DNA from: Oscillospiraceae bacterium
GTDB lineage: Bacteria; Bacillota; Clostridia; Oscillospirales; Oscillospiraceae
DNA length: 42,691 nucleotides
NCBI GenBank assembly: GCA_021771635.1
Contig: JAETOQ010000016.1
Span: 1-42,691 of the forward strand
Reading direction: 5' to 3'
A program made the translations under genes and the position numbers. Below, in pieces: positions 1-7,771 of the stretch (the stretch's first letter is position 1; every line of letters begins with the position of its first letter). Below the pieces are notes generated by a model. It was not told the origin of the DNA, made no database searches, and saw nothing but the letters and a program-made list of their open reading frames with translations.

Positions 1-1627
1 CTGCAAACAAAGGCTCGATTTTCACCTTGGAAAGATCAATCTGTACGCTTGGCGCGGACACGGTTGCAGCCTCTGCAGAACCATTTACCGCTGCTTTTTC
101 GGCTTTGTTTTCAGCCCGCTTTGGTTCCAGGGTCTTCATTGTGGGGAACAGAATGACCTCCCGAATGGTGTCGGAATTGGTCAGCATCATGACACAGCGG
201 TCGATGCCGATGCCCAAACCGCCGGTGGGGGGCATACCGTACTCCAGAGCGGTGAGGAAATCCTCGTCCATCATGCCGGCCTCGTCGTCGCCCTTGGCCC
301 GCAGCTCCACCTGCTTCTGGAAGCGCTGGCGCTGGTCGATGGGGTCGTTCAGCTCGGAGAACGCATTGCCCATCTCACTGTGGCAGATGAACAGCTCGAA
401 CCGCTCGGTGAGCCGGGGATCCTTGGGAGACCGCTTGGCCAGGGGGGACACATCCACCGGATGCATGGTGATGAAGGTAGGCTGGATCAGCTTCTCCTCC
501 ACCCGCTGGTCAAAGCACTCGTACAGGGCGTTGCCCCAGGTCTTGTCGGCGGTCTCCGGCAGCTCCACACCGATGGACTTGGCGGCGGCCACGGCCTCCT
601 CGTCGGAGGTGATGCTCATAAAGTCAATGCCGCAGTATTTCTTCACAGCCTCGTGCATGGGCATCCGGGGCCAGCCGGGGGTCAGGTCAATGTCCTGCCC
701 CTGCCACTGGATCTGATAGGTGCCCAGGATCTTCTGGGCGGCAGTGGTCAGCAGGTCCTCAAACAGGTCCATCATGTCGTTGAAATCAGCATATGCCTGA
801 TACAGCTCAATGGTGGTGAACTCAGGGTTGTGCTTGGGGTCCATGCCCTCGTTGCGGAAGATGCGGCCGATCTCATACACCCGGTCCATGCCGCCCACGA
901 TCAGCCGCTTCAGGGGCAGCTCCGTGGCGATGCGCATGTACATGTCGATATCCAGGGTGTTGTGGTGGGTGATGAAGGGCCGGGCGGTAGCGCCGCCAGA
1001 GATGGTATTCAGAACAGGGGTCTCCACCTCCATAAAGCCCCGGCCATCCATAAACTCCCGGACGTGTTTGATGAACTGGGAGCGGATGACAAAGTTCCGC
1101 TTCACCTCGGGGTTCACCATCAGGTCCACGTACCGCTGGCGGAACCGGAGCTCCTTGTCCTGCAGGCCGTGGAACTTCTCCGGCAGGGGCAGCAGGGACT
1201 TGGAGAGCAGGGTGATGTTCTTGGCCCGGACGCTCATCTCGCCCCGCTGGGTGCGGAAGACCTCGCCGTCCACGCCCACGATATCGCCGATGTCATATTT
1301 CTTGAACTTCTTATAGACTTCCTCGTCCATCTCGTCCTGACGGGCGTAGAGCTGGATGCGGCCGTCCCGGTCCTGGAGGTCGCAGAAGCTGACCTTGCCC
1401 ATGCCGCGCTTGCTCATCAGGCGGCCGGCCACCTTGACGGCCTTGCCCTCCATGGCGTCGAAATTGTCCTTGATCTGCTGGGAGGTGGTGTCCCAGTCGA
1501 AGCGGGTCTGCTGGAAGGGGTCCCGCCCCTCGGCCTGGAGAGCCGCCAGCTTCTCCCGGCGGACCTTGGTCTGCTGGCTCAGGTCCTGCTCGGGCTGGGC
1601 CTGCTGCTGATTCTTCTGTTCAGACAT
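1..1627 (-). CDS. lysS: Lysyl-tRNA synthetase, class II (3' end outside window)
   Basis: Charges tRNA-Lys in the cytoplasm. Translated from the ATG at 1627, the protein has an N-terminal OB-fold anticodon-binding region (about residues 60-150) and then the class II core. Motif 2 is visible as RVYEIGRIFRNEG followed by HNPEFTTIE, and motif 3 as GIGIDR; the core ends near residue 496 with ILFPTMKTL. The frame does not stop there. It continues through an Ala/Glu/Lys linker into a segment ending KVKIEPLFA at the window edge, at least 542 residues in total, against about 490-500 for ordinary bacterial LysRS. The extension resembles the lead-in to a Trbp111/EMAP-type tRNA-binding module (inference from memory of clostridial synthetases). 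The gene lies 12 bp downstream of greA and is probably co-transcribed with it. Confidence 0.96.
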   Translation of the reverse strand, partial: MSEQKNQQQAQPEQDLSQQTKVRREKLAALQAEGRDPFQQTRFDWDTTSQQIKDNFDAMEGKAVKVAGRLMSKRGMGKVSFCDLQDRDGRIQLYARQDEMDEEVYKKFKKYDIGDIVGVDGEVFRTQRGEMSVRAKNITLLSKSLLPLPEKFHGLQDKELRFRQRYVDLMVNPEVKRNFVIRSQFIKHVREFMDGRGFMEVETPVLNTISGGATARPFITHHNTLDIDMYMRIATELPLKRLIVGGMDRVYEIGRIFRNEGMDPKHNPEFTTIELYQAYADFNDMMDLFEDLLTTAAQKILGTYQIQWQGQDIDLTPGWPRMPMHEAVKKYCGIDFMSITSDEEAVAAAKSIGVELPETADKTWGNALYECFDQRVEEKLIQPTFITMHPVDVSPLAKRSPKDPRLTERFELFICHSEMGNAFSELNDPIDQRQRFQKQVELRAKGDDEAGMMDEDFLTALEYGMPPTGGLGIGIDRCVMMLTNSDTIREVILFPTMKTLEPKRAENKAEKAAVNGSAEAATVSAPSVQIDLSKVKIEPLFA

Positions 1628-1639
1628 GTTCGTCTCTCC

Positions 1640-2115
1640 TTACCGCTCGATCTTCTGTACCGTATAGGCCTTGGTGCCGTTGGGGGCCTCCACCTCGGCG
1701 GTGTCGCCCTCTTTCTTGCCCAGCAGCGCCTTGCCAAAGGGGGATTCCTCGGAGATGATGCGGTGCATGGGATCCGCCTCCTGAGAGCCGACGATCTTGA
1801 AGGTAAAGGAGACCTTGCTGTCCTCCACGCTGACCACCGTCACCGTGCAGCCGATGGTCACCTCATTGGAAGGCGCGTTGCTGTCGTCCACGATCACCAC
1901 ATGCTGAAGCACTTCCTCCAGCTCGGCAATGCGGGAGTACAGCTTGCCCTGCTCGTTCTTGGCCTCGTCATACTCGCTGTTCTCGGACAGGTCGCCGAAA
2001 CCCCGGGCCACTTTGATCTGCTCGGCCACCTCGTCGGAGCGGGTGGTCTTCAGATAGTTCAGTTCCTCCTGGAGCTCCAGGGCGCGGGCCTCACTCATTC
2101 TGTATTCTTTTTCCA
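1640..2115 (-). CDS. greA: Transcription elongation factor GreA
   Basis: Rescues backtracked RNA polymerase by stimulating transcript cleavage through the secondary channel. The 158-aa product has the full GreA architecture: an N-terminal coiled-coil hairpin (about residues 1-75, containing GDLSENSEYDEAK with the acidic tip residues) and a C-terminal FKBP-like domain containing ISEESPFGKALLGKK. An upstream in-frame ATG at 2158 would add 14 residues. I chose the ATG at 2115 because AAAGGAA sits just upstream of it and MEKEY is the normal GreA start. A near-perfect sigma-A promoter lies at 2205-2233, and lysS follows 12 bp downstream, so greA-lysS is a likely operon. Confidence 0.96.
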
Positions 2116-2204
2116 TATTTGCAGGTTCCTTTCTCGTATCTTTTGATGGGAAGATCAAGGGAGAACTCCCCGCGTATACTTATTCTATAATATCATAAGG
2201 TAAT

Positions 2205-2233
2205 ATTATAGAGGCTGACCTTCAGAATGTCAA
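2205..2233 (-). promoter_or_regulatory. Consensus sigma-A promoter of greA-lysS
   Basis: On the minus strand the sequence reads TTGACA, 17 bp, TATAAT, matching both consensus hexamers exactly. The TGA stop codon of the upstream 251-aa gene lies inside the -35 hexamer. The -10 hexamer lies inside the right arm (2203-2212) of a perfect 10-bp inverted repeat whose left arm is at 2184-2193, just past the expected start site. Confidence 0.9.
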
Positions 2234-2985
2234 GTAGCGGGCCGCTCCGCGGCCAGGGAAATCTGTCCGGCTTTCAATACGCCCGCCTCCTGGAGCACGG
2301 CCAGAAGCTGCCCTCTCCCGGTTCCCTCCGGCAGCTTTTCCTCCAGCGCCGGGGGCAGTACCAGCGGCGGCAGCGGCGCCGACTCATCGTACAGCGGCAG
2401 CACCACCGGATTCCGGCAGGACAGATCTGTCCGCGGATCGAACAGCACCAGCGCCTCCGCCCCCTCCAGCTGGTCCTTCGCCGGTCCCAGCAGCAGCGAC
2501 ACGCCGTACTCCCGCCGGAGCTGGCGGCAGAGTTCCTCGCCGCCGTAGGGCAGGTCCAGCAGCACATAGCGGTGCCGCAGCGTCAGCTCCGTCACGGTGC
2601 GCACCAGCTCGCCGGTCAGCTGCGCCCCGCACACGGCCACCTTGGCTCCCGCCACAGGTATGCCCTGCTTCACCAGGTCAAACCGCACCCAGTCCGCCGC
2701 CAGGCGGCGCCGGAGGGCCTGGGTGGACACCGGGCGCAGTCCCGCCCTTTCCAGCTGCTCCATATATGCAAAGTCCTCCGGCACGATGACCCGCACCACC
2801 CCCTGCTTCCGCAGCCGTTTCCCCGCCGCCAGCATCCGGCGGCGCTGGACGGTCTCCGGCGTTCTGGGCCCGCGTGTGACCTCCGCGCAGAGGAACCGCA
2901 TGTGCAGAATGACGCGCTCCTCCACAGTCACGTGCTTCTTTCGCTTCCCCGCCTGGGGGCTTTTCCATAACAGCATTCCAACCAT
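2230..2985 (-). CDS. Conserved-looking hypothetical protein, 251 aa
   Basis: I do not recognise this family. The ATG at 2985 has a strong ribosome binding site (GGGAGGAA, 7 nt spacing), and the codon bias is that of the neighbours, so it is a real gene. There is no signal peptide. The N-terminal third is basic (KRKKH; VQRRRMLAAGKRLRKQG). The middle reads KVAVCGAQLTGELV followed by VLLDLPYGGEELC, which could be a strand-loop-helix of Rossmann type, but I cannot assign a cofactor. The C-terminus is rich in Leu, Pro and Glu. It lies downstream of the ftsEX/M23 genes and upstream of greA. Its ribosome binding site forms the 3' arm of a 13-bp hairpin (2995-3023), so its expression may be limited relative to the upstream genes. 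Confidence 0.8.
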   Translation of the reverse strand: MVGMLLWKSPQAGKRKKHVTVEERVILHMRFLCAEVTRGPRTPETVQRRRMLAAGKRLRKQGVVRVIVPEDFAYMEQLERAGLRPVSTQALRRRLAADWVRFDLVKQGIPVAGAKVAVCGAQLTGELVRTVTELTLRHRYVLLDLPYGGEELCRQLRREYGVSLLLGPAKDQLEGAEALVLFDPRTDLSCRNPVVLPLYDESAPLPPLVLPPALEEKLPEGTGRGQLLAVLQEAGVLKAGQISLAAERPAT

Positions 2986-2994
2986 AATAAAATT

Positions 2995-3023
2995 CCTCCC
3001 GCTCCATGGTATGGAGCGGGAGG
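2995..3023 (-). promoter_or_regulatory. 13-bp hairpin that sequesters the RBS of the 251-aa gene
   Basis: CCTCCCGCTCCAT (2995-3007) and ATGGAGCGGGAGG (3011-3023) pair perfectly around a 3-nt loop. In the minus-strand transcript the 3' arm ends in GGGAGG, which is the Shine-Dalgarno of the ATG at 2985, and is followed by AATTTTATT. The stem could act as a weak terminator after the M23 gene, as an RBS-masking element, or as both. Confidence 0.75.
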
Positions 3024-3037
3024 AGCATTTATGTGCG

Positions 3038-4270
3038 TCAGGCGCTGCCGGACAGGGTGTAACCGGACAGATAGCCCTTTTGGGGTTCCGCGCCGTGGCT
3101 CAGGGGATTGACCCGAACGCCGTTCTCCGTGATCTCGAAATGGAGGTGGGGGCCGGTGGAATGCCCAGTGGAGCCGGTAATGCCGATGACATCTCCCTGG
3201 TTCACATACTGGCCCACCTCCACCTTGCGGCTGGACATGTGGCCGTACAGGGTGGTATTGCCGCTGCCGTGGGAGATGACCACGTAGTTGCCGTAGGAGC
3301 TGGAGTACTGGGAGACGATGACCGTTCCGGCCTTGGCGGCGTAGATGGGGCTGGTATAGCCCACCCGGCCGATGTCCGTGCCCTTGTGGTTGGTGGAACC
3401 GATGCCTCCGGGGGACTGCCGGCCGCCCACGGTGGAGGTGATATACCGGCTGTCCACCGGCCAGATGTAGCCGCCGGGGTTGGACTGGGGCGACTTGCCC
3501 TGGGCCGCCTGCTGGGCGGCCAGCTCCCGGGACTTGCGCAGAGCCTCCGCCAGGATGCGCTCCTCTTCCTTATCCAGGGCTTCCAGTGTCTCCTTGTTCT
3601 CCTGTTCGTTGTCGTTGATCTCGTTGACCAGGGCGATGGCCCGCTGGCGCTGCTTGTCCAGCTCGGACTTCTTGCTCACCAGCTCCGTCTTGGCGGCCTC
3701 CCGCTCGGCCTTGCTGTCCTCCAGCTGGTTCTTTTTTTCGGTGATCTCCGCCTGAAGGGCTTTCAGATCGTCGATGACCTGCTGGTCGGCGTCCATGACC
3801 TCGTTCACGTCGTTCAGCCGGGTCAGCATATCCGTAAAGCTGGATGCCCCGAAGAGGACGGACCAGTAGCTGACCTCGCCGCCCTCCTCCATGGCCCGGA
3901 CCCGCTGGCAGAACAGCTCGTACTGGGCGACCTCCCGCTCCTCGGCATCCGTCAGCTCCGCTTCCGTCTGGGTGATCAGCTCGGCGTAGTCCGCGATCTG
4001 GGCCTCCACATTCTTGATCTGGGCGGAGGTGTTGTCGATCTGCTGGTCCAAAAGCCTTTTCTTCTCCAAAGCCTTGCTTTTGTCATCAGCCAGTTCCTCC
4101 AGCTTGGCCTCCAATTCCTTTTTTTGGCTGCCCAATTCCTTGGCTTCGCTTTTCAACTGGTCGATCTCCGCCTGGGTGACGGCCAGCACCGGGGAGACCT
4201 CCGCTCCCACAAGGCACACCGCCAGAAGCAGCGCCGCCAGCACGCGGCACATTCGTTTCATCGCTTTCAT
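3038..4270 (-). CDS. Secreted M23 peptidoglycan hydrolase, PcsB/EnvC type
   Basis: Predicted cell-wall hydrolase acting outside the membrane under FtsEX control. The 410-aa protein has a signal peptide (residues 1-30), a long alpha-helical coiled-coil region (about 32-255) and a C-terminal LytM/M23 domain. The zinc and catalytic residues are present: H295 and D299 in HKGTD, H344 in LYGHM, and H375 and H377 in GPHLHFE, so the enzyme should be active, not a degenerate LytM activator. The start at 4270 is supported by AAGGAG. It lies 10 bp downstream of ftsX in the order ftsE-ftsX-hydrolase. In the PcsB/EnvC families the coiled coil is what the FtsX extracellular loop controls (established for those families). 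Confidence 0.92.
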   Translation of the reverse strand: MKAMKRMCRVLAALLLAVCLVGAEVSPVLAVTQAEIDQLKSEAKELGSQKKELEAKLEELADDKSKALEKKRLLDQQIDNTSAQIKNVEAQIADYAELITQTEAELTDAEEREVAQYELFCQRVRAMEEGGEVSYWSVLFGASSFTDMLTRLNDVNEVMDADQQVIDDLKALQAEITEKKNQLEDSKAEREAAKTELVSKKSELDKQRQRAIALVNEINDNEQENKETLEALDKEEERILAEALRKSRELAAQQAAQGKSPQSNPGGYIWPVDSRYITSTVGGRQSPGGIGSTNHKGTDIGRVGYTSPIYAAKAGTVIVSQYSSSYGNYVVISHGSGNTTLYGHMSSRKVEVGQYVNQGDVIGITGSTGHSTGPHLHFEITENGVRVNPLSHGAEPQKGYLSGYTLSGSA

Positions 4271-4280
4271 GTCACGCTCC

Positions 4281-5168
4281 TTACACCTGCAGGAATTTTC
4301 GAATGGCGGAGAGGCTGCCGCCCACGCCGATCACAATGCCCGCCCCGGCGAAGGTCGCCGCCACCGGGATCCAAAGCTGCTGGAAGGGGATGATGTGGAT
4401 GAGCTGGAGCGTGTCGTTGTTGGCCACGCCCCGGGACACCGCCTCATACAGTCCCCACTGGAGGAAAAAGGCCACCGCCGCGCCCAGGACGCCGAACAGG
4501 AAGCCCTCGTACACGAAGGGCCAGCGGATGAAGCCGTTGGTGGCGCCCACCATCCGCATGATGGCGATCTCCTCCCGGCGGTCAAAGGTGGTGAGCTTGA
4601 TGGTGTTGGAGATGATAAACACCGACACCACGAACAAAATGGCGATGAGTGCCACGCAGACCACGGTTGCCACGTTGCGGATGGTGATGAAGCCGCCGGC
4701 GATCTCCTCATAGGCGTTGACCCGGGCAATGCCGGGGATATTCTCGATCTGCTCCACGGTGGCGCTCTGCCGCTCCAGATCCGCCACCTTGATGGCATAG
4801 CGGTCCCGGAAAATCTCCGGGTCCAGGCTCTGGAACAGTTCTTCCTCGGGATACCGGGCGGCAAAATTCTCCGTGGCCTGCTCCTTGCTGATGTAGGTGA
4901 CGGAGGCCACATTGTCAAGATCCTCCAGCTTGGACTGCAGCGCCTTGGCCGCCGTCTCGGAATAGGAGTCATCCACATAGGCCAGGATCTCATTCTCCTT
5001 CTCCAGGTCCACCAGCAGCTCGTTGGCGTTCACCGCCACCAGGGTAAAGGTGCCCATGATCAGCAGGCACGCCACGGTGATGCCGATGGCGGCAAAGGAC
5101 ATGAAGCCGTGGCTGAACATGTTGGAAATGCCCTCATGGAAAAAATATCCGAAATTGTGCTTACCCAT
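4281..5168 (-). CDS. ftsX: Cell division ABC-like membrane protein FtsX
   Basis: Membrane partner of FtsE that passes ATP hydrolysis to an external cell-wall hydrolase. The 295-aa protein shows the FtsX pattern: a TM helix near residues 21-43 (SFAAIGITVACLLIMGTF), a large extracellular loop (about 45-165), and three C-terminal TM helices, with the FtsX core around IMRMVGATNGFIRWPF. An upstream in-frame ATG at 5186 exists, but GGGAGGA seven bases before the ATG at 5168 and the family start (MGKHNFGYFFHEG) favour the shorter form. The start overlaps the end of ftsE by 8 bp, so translation is probably coupled. Confidence 0.95.
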   Translation of the reverse strand: MGKHNFGYFFHEGISNMFSHGFMSFAAIGITVACLLIMGTFTLVAVNANELLVDLEKENEILAYVDDSYSETAAKALQSKLEDLDNVASVTYISKEQATENFAARYPEEELFQSLDPEIFRDRYAIKVADLERQSATVEQIENIPGIARVNAYEEIAGGFITIRNVATVVCVALIAILFVVSVFIISNTIKLTTFDRREEIAIMRMVGATNGFIRWPFVYEGFLFGVLGAAVAFFLQWGLYEAVSRGVANNDTLQLIHIIPFQQLWIPVAATFAGAGIVIGVGGSLSAIRKFLQV

Positions 5169-5853
5169 GGATGCGTCCTCCCACATAGCCGCCCACGCTG
5201 TCGTTGATCACATGGCCGGAATCGATGGTGATGACCCGCTTTCCAAAGCGGTCCACCAAGTCCTTCTCATGGGTCACCACCACCACGGTAGTCCCCAGCT
5301 CGTTGATCTTCACCAGCAGGCTCATCAGTTCCAGGGAGCGGTCCGGGTCCAGGTTGCCGGTGGGCTCGTCGGCAATGATGGTGTTGGGATTGTTCACCAG
5401 CGCCCGGGCGATGGCGACACGCTGCTGCTCGCCGCCGGAGAGCTCCGTGGGATAGCTGTTGGCCTTTCCCGCCAAGTCCACCAGCTCCAGCACATAGGGA
5501 ATGCGCTTTTTGATCTCGCTGGGAGCCGCCCCCACGGCCCGCATGACGAAGGCCAGGTTGTCATACACGGTTTTTTTCTCGATCAGGCGGAAGTCCTGGA
5601 AGATGACGCCCAGTGTCCGCCGCATCAGCGGGATCTGCCGCTCCCGGATATTGCTGACGGAAAAGCCGTTGATCATGATGCGGCCCGCGCAGGGCTCCAC
5701 CTCGCCGGTCAGTAATTTGATGATCGTGGACTTGCCGGACCCGGAGGGACCCACCAGAAAGACGAACTCGCCGTCCTCAATGGTGAGGGTGACTCCCTGG
5801 ATGGCCCTGGTCCCGTTGTCGTACTCCATCTCTACGTCTTTCAAACGGATCAT
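5161..5853 (-). CDS. ftsE: Cell division ATP-binding protein FtsE
   Basis: Cytoplasmic ABC ATPase of the FtsEX complex, 230 aa. All nucleotide-binding motifs are intact: Walker A GPSGSGKST (35-43), Q-loop Q86 in VIFQDF, signature LSGGEQQRVAIAR (138-150), Walker B ending DEPTGNLD (162-169), and H-loop H195 in VVTHEKD. The ATG at 5853 is preceded by GAGGTG. It is the first gene of ftsE-ftsX-M23 hydrolase, read from the promoter at 5953-5981 with a leader of about 90 nt. The leader contains a small hairpin (ATGGGG/CCCCAT, 5900-5915). Confidence 0.96.
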   Translation of the reverse strand: MIRLKDVEMEYDNGTRAIQGVTLTIEDGEFVFLVGPSGSGKSTIIKLLTGEVEPCAGRIMINGFSVSNIRERQIPLMRRTLGVIFQDFRLIEKKTVYDNLAFVMRAVGAAPSEIKKRIPYVLELVDLAGKANSYPTELSGGEQQRVAIARALVNNPNTIIADEPTGNLDPDRSLELMSLLVKINELGTTVVVVTHEKDLVDRFGKRVITIDSGHVINDSVGGYVGGRIHG

Positions 5854-5952
5854 GCAGGCACCTCGCTCCTCTATTTATGGAAACATCGGCCAATTCACCA
5901 TGGGGAATCCCCCATATCGTGGTCAGGTCGACATAATTCTTCAACTTATCAC

Positions 5953-5981
5953 ATTATATACGGTTTTTTTCGCCAATGCAA
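5953..5981 (-). promoter_or_regulatory. Promoter of ftsE-ftsX
   Basis: On the minus strand: TTGCAT, 17 bp, TATAAT. It is divergent from the ECF sigma gene promoter, with 16 bp between the two -35 hexamers. Confidence 0.8.
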
Positions 5982-5997
5982 TAACAGTTTACAATTA

Positions 5998-6026
5998 TTC
6001 ACAAGTTCCGCTGTCTGTGATATGAT
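5998..6026 (+). promoter_or_regulatory. Promoter of the ECF sigma gene
   Basis: TTCACA, 17 bp, TATGAT. The expected start site is near 6033, only about 12 nt before the ATG at 6045, so the leader holds little more than the GGGGTGA ribosome binding site. Confidence 0.7.
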
Positions 6027-6044
6027 GCTCTGTGGGGTGATCGG

Positions 6045-6560
6045 ATGCTTGTCTATCTCCAGGCCATCGGCAGCGGGCCGGAAAAGAGCAAATTCGAGCG
6101 GATCTTTGCGCTGTACCAGGGGCGGATGTACCACACCGCCTATCAGATCCTGCGCAACCGCCAGGACGCGGAGGATGCGGTCCACCAGGCGCTTTTGGCT
6201 ATCGCAAAAAATATTTCAAAAGTTTCCGACCCGGAGTGCACAAAAACGCTCTCCTACATCGTTACTATAACTGAGAACAAAGCCATCGACATGTACCGCA
6301 GCAGGCGGCGCAGGTCCGCCCTGCCTCTGGACGAGACCATGGGCATCTCCTGTCCCATGCCGGACGGAGCCGTGGCCAGGGCCATCGTAGGCCTGCCGGC
6401 CAGGTATCGCCAGCTTATTCTGCTCAAATACGCCGAAGGGTACACCAATGACGAGCTGGCGGCCATGCTGGGCCTCAGCTACTCCGGCGTGTGCAGCCTG
6501 GACCAGCGGGCCAAGCAGAAGCTGCAGGAACTTCTGAAGGAGGAGGGCATCGATATATGA
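6045..6560 (+). CDS. ECF-type RNA polymerase sigma factor
   Basis: Alternative sigma factor of 171 aa, the usual ECF size. Region 2 spans about residues 20-90, with RMYHTAYQILRNRQDAEDAVHQ in region 2.1/2.2 and the basic end DMYRSRRRR. Region 4 spans about 110-160, with LPARYRQLILLKYAEGYTNDELAAMLGL forming the HTH. There is no C-terminal extension. The stop overlaps the start of the next gene (ATGA, 6557-6560), a coupling typical of a sigma factor with its membrane-bound regulator. The stimulus and target promoters cannot be read from sequence. Its own promoter looks sigma-A-like, so autoregulation is not evident. Confidence 0.9.
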   Translation: MLVYLQAIGSGPEKSKFERIFALYQGRMYHTAYQILRNRQDAEDAVHQALLAIAKNISKVSDPECTKTLSYIVTITENKAIDMYRSRRRRSALPLDETMGISCPMPDGAVARAIVGLPARYRQLILLKYAEGYTNDELAAMLGLSYSGVCSLDQRAKQKLQELLKEEGIDI

Positions 6561-7225
6561 ATTTAGAGGACTTGCTGTATGAAAACGCCCCGGCCGCCCG
6601 GGACGCCCTTCTGAGCGCCCTGCCGCCGGAGGAGGACTGCCCGCCGAACTTCTCCCCCGGGTTTCGCCGCAGGCTCCGGCGCCTGACCCACCGGCAGCGG
6701 CACCCGGTGCTCTTCCGGACCCTGCGGCAGGCCGCCGCCTGTTTCCTGGCCCTGTTGGTGCTGGGCGGTGCTTACCTGGGCGCCGACAGCCGGGCCCGGG
6801 CCGGCTTCCTCCGGTGGGTCCGGCAGGTCTATCAGACGCAGATCGTGTACCGCTTCGCCGGCGAGGCGGCGGAAAGCGGCGTGTACCGCCCGGGCTGGGT
6901 GCCGGAGGGGTATACGCTGGCCGAGGCTTGGAATGACACAGTCCTGTATAATGATCCATCTGGCAGGAACCTGGTATTCGACTATACCCTTATGCAAAGC
7001 GGAACCGCTCTTTCGATTCAGGACGCCGATAAAGCTATTATCAAATCGGCTGATATCAATGGTGTCTCTGGTGAACTATATCTCTCCACCGACGCTTCTC
7101 TTCCCAATGTCTTGATCTGGCTGGATGAAGACGCAGAATTGGTCTTCGGCATTACCGGATTCCTGGATGAATCCGACATGTTGCACATGGCTGAAAGCGT
7201 TTATTTGGCAAATTCTACAAATTAA
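6557..7225 (+). CDS. DUF4367-type membrane protein, probable anti-sigma partner
   Basis: 222 aa, starting at the ATG in the ATGA overlap with the sigma gene and preceded by AAGGAGGAGG. Residues 1-54 form a cytoplasmic, basic segment, followed by one TM helix (about 56-73, CFLALLVLGGAYLGA). The rest is an extracytoplasmic domain beginning near GVYRPGWVPEGYTLAEAW, the DUF4367 signature as I remember it. DUF4367 proteins are commonly encoded directly after ECF sigma genes; that this one restrains the sigma factor is inference from position. Base composition falls noticeably after about 6940, at the start of the decayed, lower-GC stretch. Confidence 0.85.
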   Translation: MNLEDLLYENAPAARDALLSALPPEEDCPPNFSPGFRRRLRRLTHRQRHPVLFRTLRQAAACFLALLVLGGAYLGADSRARAGFLRWVRQVYQTQIVYRFAGEAAESGVYRPGWVPEGYTLAEAWNDTVLYNDPSGRNLVFDYTLMQSGTALSIQDADKAIIKSADINGVSGELYLSTDASLPNVLIWLDEDAELVFGITGFLDESDMLHMAESVYLANSTN

Positions 7226-7304
7226 TTTTTTTTCAAAAAGAGTGCGCAAAACTCACCTTCTTTCGACGTTACCATTAATAGAACGCCGAAAGGAGGTGAG
7301 TTTT

Positions 7305-7667
7305 ATGAAAAGGCGTATCTTCGTGCTGACCGCTCTGTGTCTTCTGGTTCTTTCTCTATCCGCCCATGCTCTGGAACCCCGTGTCGCAAAGCCCGCTCCG
7401 TCACTGACTTTTGACGGCACCACGGCTGTCTGTAAAGTCAACATTTACGCGGATTCCAGCTCGGACAAAATCAATGCCACCGTCAAGCTGTGGGACGGCG
7501 GCACCTGCCTCAAAACCTGAACCGCTTCCGACACCAGCCGTCTGCGTTTTTCCGAGACATACAGCAAAAATATCCAGGCTGGCAGGATCTATCAAATGAC
7601 CGTGGATTATATCATTGCCGGCAGATCCTATCCCCGGATCTCCGCATCCGCCACCTGCCGCGGATGA
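7305..7667 (+). pseudogene. Small secreted protein gene interrupted by one in-frame TGA
   Basis: The ATG at 7305 has a near-perfect ribosome binding site (AAAGGAGGTGAG) and is followed by a signal peptide (MKRRIFVLTALCLLVLSLSAHA). The product reads to CLKT and stops at TGA (7518-7520). The same frame then continues open for 48 more codons as TASDTSRLRFSETYSKN... to a TGA at 7665-7667. Read through, the product is about 120 aa and looks like one continuous beta-rich secreted domain. In relatives I remember, the sequence at this point is CLKTWTASG-like, which would make this a TGG-to-TGA change (inference). TGA is used as a stop throughout the window, so recoding is unlikely. Confidence 0.8.
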
Positions 7668-7771
7668 CTCCATCGGGTACAGGGCTTTTCCAACAAGTCG
7701 ATGCTTGCTCCAGCAGAAACACTGGCATCTCCTATCACTCGCCTTGACTTTACTATGAAAAGAGGCATATT

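Noticed and set aside
2597..4393. Long plus-strand frame opposite the M23 peptidase gene
   Set aside because: A shadow frame; the minus-strand protein has a signal peptide, a coiled coil and complete M23 catalytic residues.
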